64,000 bases of DNA from contig CAXKWD010000001.1 in NCBI GenBank assembly GCA_964059195.1, positions 157,034,532 through 157,098,531 on the forward strand, in the 5' to 3' direction. Below the pieces are notes generated by a model. That model searched no databases, was not told the DNA's origin, and saw only the letters and a list, made by a program, of their open reading frames with translations. This DNA comes from Ectobius pallidus. Its lineage: Eukaryota; Arthropoda; Insecta; Blattodea; Ectobiidae. This document shows positions 24,891 through 56,690 of the stretch, in pieces. How positions within the stretch are numbered: position 1 is the first letter of the stretch; each line of letters opens with the position of its first letter. Position numbers and translations under genes: made by a program.

Positions 24891-27326
24891 CTTTTCATTG
24901 TTTCATAATCCTTTATCTTTAAAAAGTTAATGGCAACGCATTCCTCAATACACTACAAAAGACCAAAGCTTGTAGTCAGTCTCAGAAATTCTGTAACCAC
25001 CTTCGTAATGATCGGGTGGGAAGCGTGCTTTAACAGAATCGAGAATAGGTTATCTATTTCCAAGATTCTGTTACACAATTCACACACATATATCACACAC
25101 TATTTTTATACGACAATTAATTACAAACAGCTGTTCTCTCGATAGATTGGGTACGGTACGAACCTTATAAATTAGTATAATTTAATCTGGGAGGAGATCA
25201 TACATCGATTACTCGAGCGAATGCGGAAGCAGTCGCATCATACCAAGACAAAATGCCTGATGAATTACCGTACGCCAATATTGAGAAGAAGAAGAAGAAG
25301 AAGAAGAAAGAAAAACAAAAAAGCAAGGAAGTAAAGTCAGGTCAAAATGAAATTCTAAACTTCAACTAGTAAATATAATTGTATTCCATGTCTGCAATCA
25401 CAGATCCATTGAAAGTTATAGGTTTTGATGTAATAACGCACCCTTGCGATAAGTAGTGCGGTAAAAAAAAACAAAAAGACGCAGGTAGGTTAGGTTACCG
25501 GCACTAGGTGTAGTAAAAAACACTGTCGTAGAAAATAGCTATTTATATATCACGTGCGCAAAATGAGGCTTTAGCGGACGAATCTAGTATTGCGGTCGAG
25601 GCATAAGCCAGAATACTGTTTTGTATAAAAAGAAACATTCAGTTAGTACAACCTTTACACTGAAAAATAATAAAGCGACGTTTTTTATTTTAATTTTTAT
25701 TTGCGATTTTACATAATTCTTTTGCAATAAAAATCTTCCTTACATTTGTAAGGAAGCTAAAAAATAAACTCAATCTAAATGTTGCAGTTGGAGCAACTTA
25801 CACTCATCCAACAAATAAACATCTTACAAGCTAATATAGGAAAGCACAAACTACATCAAGAATCACATTTTCACCCCGTTGTTCAAAAATACTGTAGAAA
25901 CTAATTAATTAAGATAGGTCAAAATCTTACAATGTATCTCCTAGGCACTTAGCAGTAATGAAGAATTGCAAATACAAGTTTATTTTGTACTCATAAGAAA
26001 ATCAATTACCTCTTCTGTTCAATAGCGATAAGTTTATACAATACTTCTTATCTGTCTACCTGTCCACCAGTCGCCAAATTATAGCAACTTCAACGTAGGG
26101 AACAAAAAATGTCTCGTATTTGGTAGACAATTAAACGAGATCTAAAACATATGAATAAAGAGATATTAATTAATTCTTTCATATCTTTTCCATTTGCGTT
26201 AGAATTCTTCAGTATTGTAATGTTATTATCTAAGTCATTTTGACTTACTTAATTTCAATTGAGGATTTTTTTGAAAATTCCGCTGCATTATTTCGTTCGT
26301 AAAAAGGATTTTAAATCTTATACATTTAGTTAATGCATAGATCATCTAATCTTGATTATTTAACCCAATTCTTATGTATAGTACATTTTAGTTCTAAAAA
26401 TATTAGTATTAAGATAAAAATGTGGATTTTTAATAGACCAATAAAATTATTGAATTATCTTTTTTGAAAATAAAGGTAACGGTTTTATAACATAACCATT
26501 TATACTGAAGTGGAAGACATTTAATCATAAGTACAGGAATTGTTGGCAATTTTATTTCCAAACATGATAGTTTATTGGAAAATATATTGTATGGAACTGT
26601 TTCGTCCTCCTTTGAGACTCACCAGCACACTAACAGATTTTATCCGGAACTTATGCAGAACAAATACTACAACTTACACGGTAAGCATCTTTTTTTTTTA
26701 ATTTTCATTAAATTTTATAAAATTAGGAGTTTATAAAAAATACTTAATAAAAGATCTAAAGTGTTAATCAGTTTTCCATAAACTTAATATCAGAAAAAGC
26801 ATTAAAGGATAACTGTTAAAGTTCGGATAGTGTTTCTATATGACTTACATCATGAAAGTAAAAACAGAATTATTAGCTAAATGAAGTAGGCTATGCAACA
26901 GCTATGGCAATTTGAAAATTATGTTGACAAATAAAAATTATTGTAATTTAATATGAATTGCTTAATATAAAAATCCAAATCCAGTTGAACGAAATGAATC
27001 AAATTGAAACATCTTACACTTACAATTTTATATTTATATATCATAAATACTTTATCGATTCATATCAAATTAGCAAATATATATGGCATTCCGTGTGCAG
27101 AAAGAAGTTATTCACAGATCAAAAAAGCCCCAATTCTTTCTTCATCAATCCATCGTATATATAATCAGTAGTACGGAAGTAACATTTTACCATAGCTTGT
27201 TTTTTTCTATACTTTATATATTCTAATAAGGCAGTTTTATTTTTAAGGTACCCAATGAGATATGTGCGGTACATCAATCACTGAATAGAGGTGTCCTTAT
27301 GAGATGAAGACGTTTTCAAAATCTAC
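24891..27326. other. AT-rich spacer between convergent genes
   Basis: This separates the 3' ends of the + strand secreted-protein gene and the - strand cuticle gene. It has a short (GAA)n at about 25284-25309. I see no exon with coding character, no RNA gene and no clear mobile element. Confidence 0.6.
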
Positions 27327-27332
27327 TTTATT
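27327..27332 (-). terminator. Candidate polyadenylation signal of cuticle gene
   Basis: TTTATT on + is AATAAA on -, 417 bases beyond the cuticle-gene stop. Others lie further on, near 27236, so the end point is uncertain. Confidence 0.45.
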
Positions 27333-27748
27333 ATATTTTACCCCAGAAACATTTTTTTTAAGGATACTGAGAAGATTATAAGAACAAATGGAGTTATCAC
27401 AAAATAATAAGGAATGCATTCTGACAAAAAAAATCACTCCAAATTATAAATTACCAAAGTGGAAGAAAATTCTGACAGAAAATCACGAAAAATTATTAAT
27501 CTAAGCCCTCTTAACCTCTGGGTTGATACTATAGCCAACCGTTAACTCTGATACTTGACAGGATAAAGTGAAAGAAAATTAAAAAGAAGAAGAAAAGAAG
27601 ATTAAATGCATTGTACTATGCCCTAGCGTCTTCTACAACTTAGATATTTAAAAAAAAAAAAAGTGTTTCTTTCGAAAAATTAAGGGTTGATCTGCATGAT
27701 AAGTCATCTTTCAGTCAATTCTGTTAGTGTGCATGGATCTCACATCGC

Positions 27749-46528
<18,780 letters not shown>

Positions 46529-46556
46529 GATTCTTCGGGACACTGCTACAAGAAAC

Positions 46557-46613
46557 TGAGGCCGCAGGTTCATGCCGCTTTCTTATAGGGGAGTCCAAAT
46601 GACGTCACACGTG
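46557..46613 (-). promoter_or_regulatory. Cuticle gene core promoter with CRE and E-box
   Basis: On the minus strand, TATAAGA (46587-46581) stands exactly 30 bases before the A of an arthropod initiator TCAGT (A at 46557). The ATG follows 29 bases later. Just upstream, TGACGTCA (46600-46607, a perfect CRE) directly abuts CACGTG (46608-46613, an E-box), at about -43 to -56. This suggests control by bZIP and bHLH factors, which is inference. Confidence 0.72.
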
Positions 46614-47170
46614 GAAGTTGATGAGGAGGAAATTTTCGGTATTGAAAGGGCGGAAAGGAGTAAGTTAAGTCTGGGTGGGGCAACGCTCTAGAAATCAAAC
46701 CGGTCCACGCAATAGTGTATAAAGTTGCACTCCACGGCTGCATAAGCCTTGCCATTGTAGAGCCCAACAGGAGATGGACGCAGGAAAGCCATTAGGAACT
46801 TAGAAAATAGGCCTATAGGGAGTTCCGTAGGCCAAGTTTCAGGATACTTTCTTTAAAATGCGGTAACTCCGCCTTGTCAATAGTATACTACAAATACGCC
46901 CTAAAATGTGTGTTTGTAATCGAATTCCTCCGAGGCCCTTTTAGGGGTCTGAAAATTTCTATGGCTCTGGGAGTAGGCCTATCTATGTGAAAAGTTTATC
47001 CTGATAGCACAGTCAGTTCGGTCAAAATTTAATTTATTTTATTTTTATTTTTTTGTGCTTTTGGTGCTGACAGTAGTGTTTTGTCATTTTTGTGCTGCAG
47101 TCATGTGTCCATGGTATGGATAGTGTTTTATCATTACTTTTACAATTTTCTTTATGTAGTCTTTCCACAG
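46614..47170. other. Intergenic stretch, nothing coding
   Basis: Contains a segment around 46999-47115 (CAGTTCGGTCAAAATTTAAT, then GTGCTGCAGTCATG) that recurs in diverged form at 47811-47900, on the other side of the family C SINE. No exon recognised. Confidence 0.5.
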
Positions 47171-47653
47171 TCGGCCGCGGTGGTCTAGACGTAGCGTGCC
47201 CGCCCCTAGATCCGAAGGTTGCGGGATCAAACCCGGCTGGACTTTAAGCTGGGGGGGGGGCTCATGTCGTAGATTTACGGCACGTAAAAGAACTCCAAGC
47301 CTAAATTAGAGCCTCTGGACAAAATTTCTCGGCCCTATCACGTCCAAGTAATGCCTTAGTTTCCGGAGAGGGGTTGAGAGGCGATGGGCTTCCCACCTGT
47401 CCCTCTGCCCTCTTTCGAAAAATCAGCGTAACAAAATTAGTATAGGTAATGAAACCTTCACTTGGAGGTACTATGCTCCACCATAGGGGTTACAGAAACA
47501 AGTCAGTCAGTCAGCCTTTACACAGCCTCTGTCATCCCTCAGCGTAACAAAATTAGTATAGGTAATGAAACCTTCACTTGGAGGTACTATGCTCCACCAT
47601 AGGGGTTACAGAAACAAGTCAGTCAGTCAGCCTTTACACAGCCTCTGTCATCC
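47171..47653 (+). repeat. SINE family C, full copy with internal tandem duplication
   Basis: The head CGGCCGCGGTGGTCTAGACG and GGTTGCGGGATCAAACCC resemble A and B boxes. The body contains GTAGATTTACGGCACGTAAA. The 3' part is present twice, at 47423-47537 and 47539-47653, with period 116 and no difference I can find. Confidence 0.82.
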
Positions 47654-48058
47654 GGATGTTTGACAGAGCTCACCCCTGATTCAACCAATCAGAAGGCACC
47701 GTAACAAAGCAAACAGCCAATCATAACCCTTCTTATGGAAACAACTTCAGTCTATACCAAGCGGGTCGTATACTTAAGCCGTGTTGTTCAAAATCAATTT
47801 ACGTGTTATAGTCAATTCGGTCAAGATTTAATTTTTAATTTTGGTTAAGGTTATTCTGTTGTTGTGCTTTATGCAGTGCTGTACAGTCATGGTATAGGTT
47901 GCATACTAGGTTGCACTCTAGCGGCGGTGTTGCTAAATTGTAGCATTGTGCGCGCATCGATCATATCTGTTACGGAACCTCATAGTTGTATCGGTAAAAT
48001 TTACTTAATGGTAAAATTATTATTTTCCCAGCCCTGATTAATCAGCTAGTAAATGTGC

Positions 48059-48296
48059 AAAATGTTAAAAATCAAATATATTTCGACCAACTTATGGTCA
48101 TCCTCAGTGAATAATTTTTTAAAAATTAAATTCCTAGTACCGACAAACCAAAATAATATGCGGTAATGCAGCTATGTCGGGTAGCTCTGAACCAAGGCTA
48201 GTATATACCAGCCTTGGCTCTGAGCTAGCTTTTAAATTATTCATTGAGGATGACCACAAGTTGATCGAAATATGTATTTTTAACATTTAACATTTT
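48059..48296. repeat. Fold-back element, about 60-bp arms
   Basis: The left arm has TATTTCGACCAACTTATGGT then CATCCTCAGTGAATAATTT. The right arm carries its reverse complement with a few changes. Inside is a second small palindrome, CCAAGGCTAG..CCTTGG. No coding. Confidence 0.82.
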
Positions 48297-48867
48297 TATA
48301 TTGAGAAGGTGGAGTTACGGCATATAAGTCAATATGGCTCAACTTTACCAACATTGGATACATTCTTTTCCCACAATGAAATTATTTTAAAAATATATGT
48401 TGTCATTAGCTACAGTAGTAAACCTCTGCTTAAAGAACTATGTTAGTACAGCTTTCCATTTAAATTAATTGTGAACCACTTTCAATTAGTCACAATGCTA
48501 TTTCTTCCCGTCCACAGGTGTGCACAAACCATTTTGTCTGGGTGTGCCCCATAATGGTTTTCCTTTTTTTTTTTATGAACTAATACAACATATCAGAATA
48601 CCCTTTAACTGGACAAGATACTTAGCTGTAAAATTGTGTAACATCAAAATAGTTTTTGTTGTTGTACTTTATATGTCACGAGAACAGAAATAAATGGATA
48701 GGCTACGGCAGAGAAAGGAAAATTAATTATTTTGAATTGACTCTATGAGTTTACGGTTTGCTATTAAAAAATCATACATTTTTTTTAACTGTTACGATAT
48801 GTGGTGTTCCCCGGCATATCGGAAGTGTAGCCCTATTTCTGTATTTGGGACATATTTTACTAGGCTA

Positions 48868-49440
48868 TTAGAACGATTGGGTTCATGGGATGCGTTCGCT
48901 CCTTTTACGCAGTTCGATTCCTGGTCGGGACAAGTTACCTAGGTGGGGGTTTTTCCTAACTTGTGTGGCGAATGTTGGTAACTTTAGGCCCTTGTGGTCT
49001 TCGGATATCATCTGGCTGCCCTTATCATCTTCATCCCATCTACGCCTTGTTCAGAGAGAGTGAGTGTGTGAGCGACTGGTTGTGCCTCGTCCTATGTTGT
49101 CGTATTGACTCAGAGGTGGACCCGGCATTGGGATGATCACCCATGTCCATGTCCTTTTCTGGTAAAAAAAACGGTATATATGTGATCCAAAGATAATAAT
49201 TCCTTTCCTGTCGCGGAACTGTAAAGCTCTGGCGGCGCGCGGCCTATAAAAATGTCCCTACAGTATAGGTATTCCTCAGGTTCGCGAGCAACCCCTGGTG
49301 ATCCTACTACTGAAAAATTCCCAACCCGGCCGGGAATCGAACCCGGAGTGGAAGGCAGGTGCGCTACCGACTCATCCACGGAGGCGGACGTCCCTACAAT
49401 AGGAGAAGTTAAACTAAGAAAAAGAAAGAAAGAAAAAAAA
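48868..49440 (+). repeat. SINE family D, full copy interrupted by another SINE
   Basis: The head has the B box AGTTCGATTCC near 48910. The body matches 35242-35602 in reverse, and the copy ends in an AAAG-rich tail at 49415-49440. A separate SINE occupies 49263-49389. Confidence 0.75.
49263..49389 (-). repeat. SINE family E nested in family D
   Basis: On the minus strand it reads CCGTGGATGAGTCGGTAGCG (A box) and CCGGGTTCGATTCCCGGCC (B box). GTCCCTACA lies on both sides (49254-49262 and 49390-49398), a 9-base target duplication. Confidence 0.85.
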
Positions 49441-50490
49441 TGTTTGGCCAATAGTTAGCTAATCCATATTTTAACCGTTTTCTTTGATTGCTGTTCCTTA
49501 GAATGACCTTGATGCCATAATTGTAATAACCGTATCATGTCTTTACTCCTACACTAGCAACACAAAACATTTTTTAAGTGGATACCTAAGTACCGGTACC
49601 TAAATTTAAACTGACAACACCTCTCAGTAAAGAAGAATTTTGCATTCTTCAGGTGTAGGTAAAGCCGTGAAAGTTGTAACAAGCATACATATTAAAACTA
49701 TAATCAGACCGAGTTCTTGGAATCACGTTGGGAACTCTTTGTTTTCTTCCTACGCTATAATGATGTTCGTGAGAATATTACTTCAGCAAATTAATTATAC
49801 CAGGGAATTTTTTTATATTACTGGCATAATATAACGAGATTTTTTCTCCGGAAGCTCTCAACTAGAAATCAATGAGAACATAATTAATTGTAAGCCTACA
49901 AATACAAAGGCTTAAATTTCACGTCCAAGTGCTTTCTTCTTTTCCCCATAATTTCTAGTCCATTTATCTTTCTCAGTTTGTTTTAAATCGTAACATCATT
50001 ACTGTATGATGGGCTGTTTTAGCATCCCTATTTTTTAGAATAATAGCCTATAGAAAATTAATTACACCAGGGAATCATCGAATAACTACCAAATTTATTT
50101 CCTCCGGTTCCGGAAACTCTTAACTAGAATTCAAAGTGAAGAAAATAAATTGCAAACCTAGAAAAGGTTTTTTGCACGACTTAACTAATTAGTGGTACTT
50201 ACGAATATTGTTGCTGTGGATCGTAAGTTGACATTCCCACACGCAATCTTGTTGCTATGTGCGGTAAGAGTTTCCGTGCTGTTATGAATATTACGCCACA
50301 CCTCATAATACAAACCTTTATGGACAAGGCCCCCCAGCACAAATATTCGGTTCCCATAAACAACAACAAATGCGAATCACTTTCTGAAATAAACATCTAT
50401 CTTCAAGAATGTATATACATAATATTTTCAGGTAATATCACAATTAATATAATTAAATTGATATAAATAATCATCGTGCAAAAAACAGCA

Positions 50491-50615
50491 TGCAATACTC
50501 GTGCCGTAAGCGCATAACGGATCTCGGAAAATTGAAAAAACTCGGCGCGAGCGCCTCGTTTTTTCAAACTATTTCCTCGATCCGTATGCATGCCTTACGG
50601 CACTTGTATCGCAAT
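50491..50615. repeat. GC-rich fold-back repeat
   Basis: The left arm GTGCCGTAAG..ATAACGGATC..GGAAAA..TTGAAAAAAC is mirrored on the right, with centre GGCGCGAGCGCC. It has high GC for this region. Confidence 0.8.
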
Positions 50616-51593
50616 ATACTATAAAGTTCACGTCCGAGTGCTTTCTTATTAAACAAAATTTCAAGCCTTTGTATTTGCCTCAGTATGTAAATGGAAGCAA
50701 GCAGAGACTCTTAGTGCAATAAAGAAGCAAATCTGAAACCCCTTCTACCCCAAGATATTCTTTCTTCTTTCCCAACGAAACAATGTTCCAGTCTCAGCAA
50801 GATGAGAACACATTTCACCGATCACTACAGTCAAACACACTCAATTGAGAGTATTTGCTTATTTGCTACAGTGTGTAAGCCAACACATGGATATGGAGAT
50901 ATAAAGATACCCATACCATGTCATGAAAAATACGTAGAGCTCCAATTATTCGAACTAATAGGGAATTAATGTGAACCGGATACGCATAAATCCAGAAAAT
51001 TGGCTCATCCTAGCTACATGTTATTAAATGAATTAATAAATTCCATGTTGATCCTTTGAGGGCAATTTATAATAATGCAATCAGTAGATACCACCTTATT
51101 CCCTCAAACAGTCTAATTTGTTAACAAAATATCAGCGCCTTAGGTTTTCACGAGAAATGACTTCAGGATACTTCAATTAGCCTATATAGTGTTATTTTAA
51201 TTAAAACAATACTTTGACAATATAATACATTGTTACAAAATAGAACAAGTTAAAATCTAGGCCTGTTAATAGAATTGGTTTTAAGGTCTAAGATGTAGAC
51301 AAAACTATTTACAATTTAAAATTCAAAAGTTATACACATTAAACTAAACTTCACTATAAACTGTGTTACATAATAAAGTCAATGGTGTCAAGGAATAAAT
51401 CTAACAAGTCAAATAGATAATTTAAAATCTAGGCCTATTGTTAATGCTGGTTCCACAAATTAAAATTTTAAGTTAAAAAAACTATACACTGAATAAAATG
51501 TCACTAAATTGATTCTCTAGGCCTATTAACTTTTTAAATAATCAGTATACACTGTCCTTTCACAATATAGAATTATGCATTATTGCAATACTA

Positions 51594-52430
51594 GCATGTG
51601 CCCGCGGCTTCGCCCGCGATAATTATTTCAAAAATTAAAAATTAAGAGCATAATAGTTAAATCATTATATTTATTAACACCTAAATCACGTGGACTACAT
51701 ACCACGATTAGATAGCGTCGCCTGGTAAAAGCGACCTCAGATTCGATTTCCTTGTACAGTGAGTTTCGTCCAAATCGAACAATGTTTGACCATATTTAGG
51801 CCTATCCCTCTTCCGTGTAGGTTGAAAATTTCATATGTCTACGGACCTTGACATTCTAAACAAATGAATCGACCAGCGTGGGCTTACAACAATCTAGCGA
51901 TCGCGATGCATTTATTACCACGGTATGACAAAAATAGCCAAAGCCAACTGCAATTGATTTGACATTGAAATGTATTACTGAAATCTGATGCTTCGACAGC
52001 GCTAAAATCACGTTTTCTGTCAGTTTTTCACTCACAACTCGCGAACAAAAGCTAAAATTAAAAATCCGGCTTCGATGCGCATTCGCCCACCTTTCAGCCC
52101 ATCTATGTTTAAAATTTCAGATCTCTGCGTTCAGTAGATTTCGCTGGGCATCGTGGACAGACAGACAAACACGTCCTTTTATTATTTTAAGAAAGCATGT
52201 GCCCGCGGCTTCGCCCGCGATAATTATTTCAAAAATTAAAAATTAAGAGCATAATAGTTAAATCATTATATTAACACCTAAATCATGTGGACTATATATC
52301 ACGATTAGATAGCGTCACCTGGTAAAAGCTACCTCAGATTCGAGTTCCTTGGCCCAGAAAACCCCTGTATAGTGAGTTTCGTCCAAATCGAACAACGTTT
52401 GACCATATTTAGGCTAATATTGATTATCCC

Positions 52431-52496
<66 letters not shown>

Positions 52497-52890
52497 CCTC
52501 TTCGGTGTAGGTTGAAAATGTCATATTATGTTTGCGTGCCTTGACATTAAAAACAAATGAATCGACCAGCGTGAGCTACAACATTCAAGAGATCGCGATG
52601 CTTTTATGTCGAAGGAATGACAAAAATAGCCAAAGCCTAGTGTAATTGATTTGTATTACTGAAAACTCATGCTTCGAAAACTCAATAAACACACGTTTTC
52701 TGCCCGTTTTTCACTCATAACTCTCGAAGGAAAGCGAAAATTAAAATTCCGGCTTCGAGGTGCACATTCCGACCCTTTAGTCCGCCTATGTATAAAATTT
52801 CAGATATCTGCGTTGAGTAGATTTCGCTGGGCGTCGCGGACAGACAGACAGACAGACGGAGGAGAGACACTTCCTTTTATTAATATAGAT
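51594..52890 (+). repeat. Two head-to-tail copies of a GTGCCCGCGGCTTCGCCCGCG-type repeat
   Basis: Copy 1 is 51594-52194 and copy 2 is 52195-52890. Both start GCATGTGCCCGCGGCTTCGC and share TTTCGTCCAAATCGAACAA and TTTGACCATATTTAGGC. Both end near a GACAGACAGACA run and CTTTTATTA. Copy 2 carries an (AAT)n insertion at about 52433-52497. The class is not certain; the tail style suits the 3' end of a non-LTR element. Confidence 0.8.
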
Positions 52891-54471
52891 GGTATTAAAC
52901 AGTGCAATGCCCAAAGAGCAAAAGAAACATTTAGGCTATTTAAATGGCGACTACTATTGAAGATTTGTTCACGGATTATCCGCCGAATCGAAGTTTTATG
53001 AAATTCCGAACTTTCGGACCCCATCTCTCTGTGTCCATCCTCTGGGAAAAGTTGCTGTATGTCCACTCACCGTAAAGGAATAGTATGAATTAATTGGATT
53101 TTTCTCGGCGTACATTAATGATGATTAACACGTGTATTAATGCTGAAAACTCTACTAAAAATCCTTCCTGTACTTATACGTAGCAACTATGGCACGGGTA
53201 GAGAAAATAAAAACTAACCGTTAACGTAGATGTAAATAGTGTGGTCCTGCTCACCAACACCAGTTCTGATAATCACCCGGATAAAATAGAAATACGGTTG
53301 TTAATTTATAGGTATTTTGGAAATTTCAAAAGGGATGTTACAAGGTCTCTTCAACCACTGTAATAGGCCTACCATAATTCCATCATTCTTTCAAGTTGTA
53401 AGAAAGATCAGCTGTCTCAATGCATAAGAAAGAATTATGGAATAAAGAAGAAGTTGAGAGTGCAATTAATTATCGATGGTTTTGCTTTTTAAAAAAACTC
53501 CCGCTTTCAGCGTATTGCTTTTACCTGGAGACGGGACCAAAGGGACAACCGAAAACCCCCTCCTTTTCAGTCAGACTTGAACCTGGGAAAATTGCGTATA
53601 ATGACAAAAAAAAAACCCTCACTCGTCAAGTGGAATACAAAAAAATATTTTTAATCTTCCTGAAAACTCTACTTTTGTTAGAGACGGCTTTCAATGGCCT
53701 TGAAATGCGTAGAGTAAGCTTTAAGTGCAAGTACAGAAATACTTTTGCACGATTACTCTGAAGTTGCAAAAGGTATTGTCTGAGGCAGAAAGGTCAGAAT
53801 GATAATGATAAACATGAAAGTCCCCGTAAAGACTGGTACCGTGTTACGTAACAAATGGAGCTCGTGGCCTGTCGGCCTCAGATTTCGCAAACCACCAAAC
53901 ATATAGGTGCAAACTTAAGTCTGTCACAGTCCTATTCCTTAATAGTTTCCTTCATTTGAAATGATTAAGCTATGTCCATACTGTCATTTTTTCGTCTAAT
54001 ATTATTCCATGTCCGGTTCGTTCATTAGATTGAACTTCGTAATAATTCATTTTCGGTGCTACTCATCCAGTCACTATTTAAACGATGTTACGGAACGATA
54101 AATTTAATTTCTAAGGAAATAAAGCCCATTTGTAAATGTTACGGCGGATTTTAACTGATTATTATGATAAAATTATAATTTCGTCACTTATCCGCCAGGA
54201 TTGTGATATGAACCAATAACAGACATCAGTCAATAAATGCAGGGATGCTAAGAAAAATTAATGCTTTTGTATGATCACTAAACCTAAGATTTAAGGGAGC
54301 TAAAATACGTTTAGACATCTAAAATTGGCTCTTAAATGGTTAAATTAGGCACTTAAATAGTACAATACACCCTCAAAATTGTATTTATTTCTAATAAACA
54401 GAATTTAAGCAGTCAAAAATGAAAGACATTCACGGCCTATGACTGTACGCTTCTGGAACTACAATCTCTAT

Positions 54472-54540
54472 ATATATATATATATACGGGTATATATAAA
54501 AGGCTTTGTCCTGACTGAATGACTGACTGACTGACTGACA
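54472..54540 (+). repeat. (TA)n and (GACT)n simple repeats
   Basis: A short TATATA run is followed by GACTGACTGACTGACTGACA and TCAACGTACAGCC. These probably belong to an unidentified mobile-element end. The rest of 52891-55230 shows no gene. Confidence 0.5.
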
Positions 54541-55230
54541 GAGAATCAACGTACAGCCTAAACTATAACAGGTAGAGACTTGGAATTTTGACAGTACCTT
54601 CGTTTCATAATGTAGGTGCTCACTAAGAAAGGATTTTGAAAAATTTCGATTTTAAATGCCAAAAATCAAATGTTTTTTTAGAATACTTAATCCCTTTTTA
54701 CACAGAATTATCCAATCCAAATCACATTTGACAGTAAAACATATTGTTGCCAGTGGGTCTCAGATGGGTTTGGAAAAAAAAAAAATTAAACTCGAATTTG
54801 ACAAATTAGTGAACTATCAATATCCACGAAAATAATGCAATCACATAACTTTCGTTACCCTGGACATAGAGAAAACAATACGAGGTATGGTAATATATAT
54901 ATTAGCATATCGCAGGTTTTTGGAGAGAGAAGTATGAAAGGGATATTACATTTCTGTTTAATTTCATCCCCAAAACGGTTTTATGGTAACATGAGAATGA
55001 GAAATAAAATATTCCGCAAAGACAATACAATTTTATGTTACCGGAATTTATGTTTCTTCTTATTTGAACCCCTACCCGGCTTGCTGTGTACAAGCGATAG
55101 GATACAAAATTCGGTATAGGATAATTTCCACGCTTGAGAAAATTTTGTTGTGATCACAGGTATCGATGTAATTAATTAAAATACGTTATGTTCAGGTACT
55201 GTGGACCATGCGATATCATTATTATTATAA

Positions 55231-55472
55231 GAGGGATAATCAATATAGGCCTAAATATGGTCAAACGTAGTTCGATTTGGACGAAACTCACTATATAGGG
55301 GTTTTCTGGGCCAAGGACCTCGAATCTGAGGTCGCTTTTACCAGGCGACGCTATCTAATCGTGGTATGTAATTCACGTGATTTAAGTGTTAATAAATATA
55401 ATGATTTAACTATTGTGCTCTTAACTTTTAATTTTTGAAATAATTATCGCGGGCGAAGCCGCGGGCACATGC
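55231..55472 (-). repeat. Same GTGCCCGCGG-type repeat, reverse
   Basis: It is the reverse complement of the first about 240 bases of the copies at 51594 and 52195, including the GTGCCCGCGG start and the TCGTCCAAATCGAAC segment. Confidence 0.85.
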
Positions 55473-55702
55473 TAGTGAATAATAAATGAAACGGGAAGTG
55501 ATATTAGCTTTGAAGACGTGGTCATCAACGAATGAAACACTCGTACCACTAACAAGAAATTTATATATTTTCTTAAAATTCGTAAAAACATTAGACTTTA
55601 ATCATTTATAATAATTGAAACTGTTGAAATTAGACCAAAATTTAAACAACAAAACTTATTAATCAAATTATTATTTTGTTTTTACTACAATGTACTATAC
55701 TA

Positions 55703-56160
55703 GGAGGTGCCCGTGGCTTCGCCCACGATAATTCATTTAAAAATTAAAAATTAAGAGTATAATAATAATTAAAGCATTATATTTATTAACACTTGCACGC
55801 GAATCATTCATAAACTAAGCCATTAATAATATTAATGAAACAGCTAAAATTCCTGCTTTAGAGTACATTCCACGATATGAAAGCGCCCCCTGGGGAAACT
55901 ATATCAGAATCGATTATGCAGTTCCAAAGAAACCTGTGAACACATAATACGTATTTTTTCTCGACTGTTTATTGACATGAATATGATGCGAATTTTATTT
56001 TATCAATTCAGTGTAATTTTCAGAAATTATATAATGTTTCAAGGGAAGGAATGGTTTGTATGGATTATTATCAGCGATATTTCAAGAGTTAAACCATCAA
56101 TATTTTACTGCTGGTGCCCCCGGTGCTTCGCCCGCCATGATTCATTGACTCCAGGATTTT
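55703..56160 (+). repeat. Diverged GTGCCCGCGG-type repeat fragments
   Basis: GTGCCCGTGGCTTCGCCCAC begins one at 55708, and a shorter GGTGCTTCGCCCGCC lies at about 56120. They are older copies than those at 51594-52890. Confidence 0.6.
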
Positions 56161-56571
56161 TAAGAAATTTACACTGGTAGATTATTAAAAATGTTTGTGG
56201 TTCAGAGCTATGAAAATTGTAAGTAAAAATAAAATTAGAATATTTGTTCATTGTGTTCATTTCACTTAGGCCTTATATAATAGCGGTTTACCTAATTTTG
56301 TAGTCGTCATGAAAGTTTAAACAGCGAGAGACGAACATCGCCGAGTATACCCGATGTCTCACGAAGAGGGCGAGCGAGCAAGCACGCTATTTAGGACCGT
56401 TGAATTGTATAAGAGTAGATTGTTGGGTGCATTGTTTATTGTAATGTAATTTCTATGTGATTCATTAAAAAAAGTAATTTGACTATAATGTTTGGTATCA
56501 TAAAATGAAAAGTAAATAAATAAATACCTGCATATAAATTTAAAAATTCCAACTTCAATACTGTTCATCAT

Positions 56572-56690
56572 CCCTTCCTAATCGTTCTTCAGGGGCCCAA
56601 ACGCATGACAATCCGAAGGGGTAAGATCAGGGCTGTTCGGGGGATGCTGCAAAACCTGAAATCTCGATCTCCGAATGACGTAAGAAATTG
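56572..56690 (-). pseudogene. Mariner transposase fragment
   Basis: The minus strand reads QVLQHPPNSPDLTPSDCHAF then GPLKND and a stop. PPNSPDL.PSD is the mariner signature around the third catalytic Asp. Confidence 0.85.

Noticed and set aside
26590..26685. Exon-like stretch ending in a GTAAGC donor
   Set aside because: No matching acceptor or partner exon in the spacer, and not in phase with either neighbour gene.
53420..53761. + frame of 113 codons
   Set aside because: Lys/Phe/Leu-rich from A/T runs, with no homologue I recognise and no promoter or splice signals.
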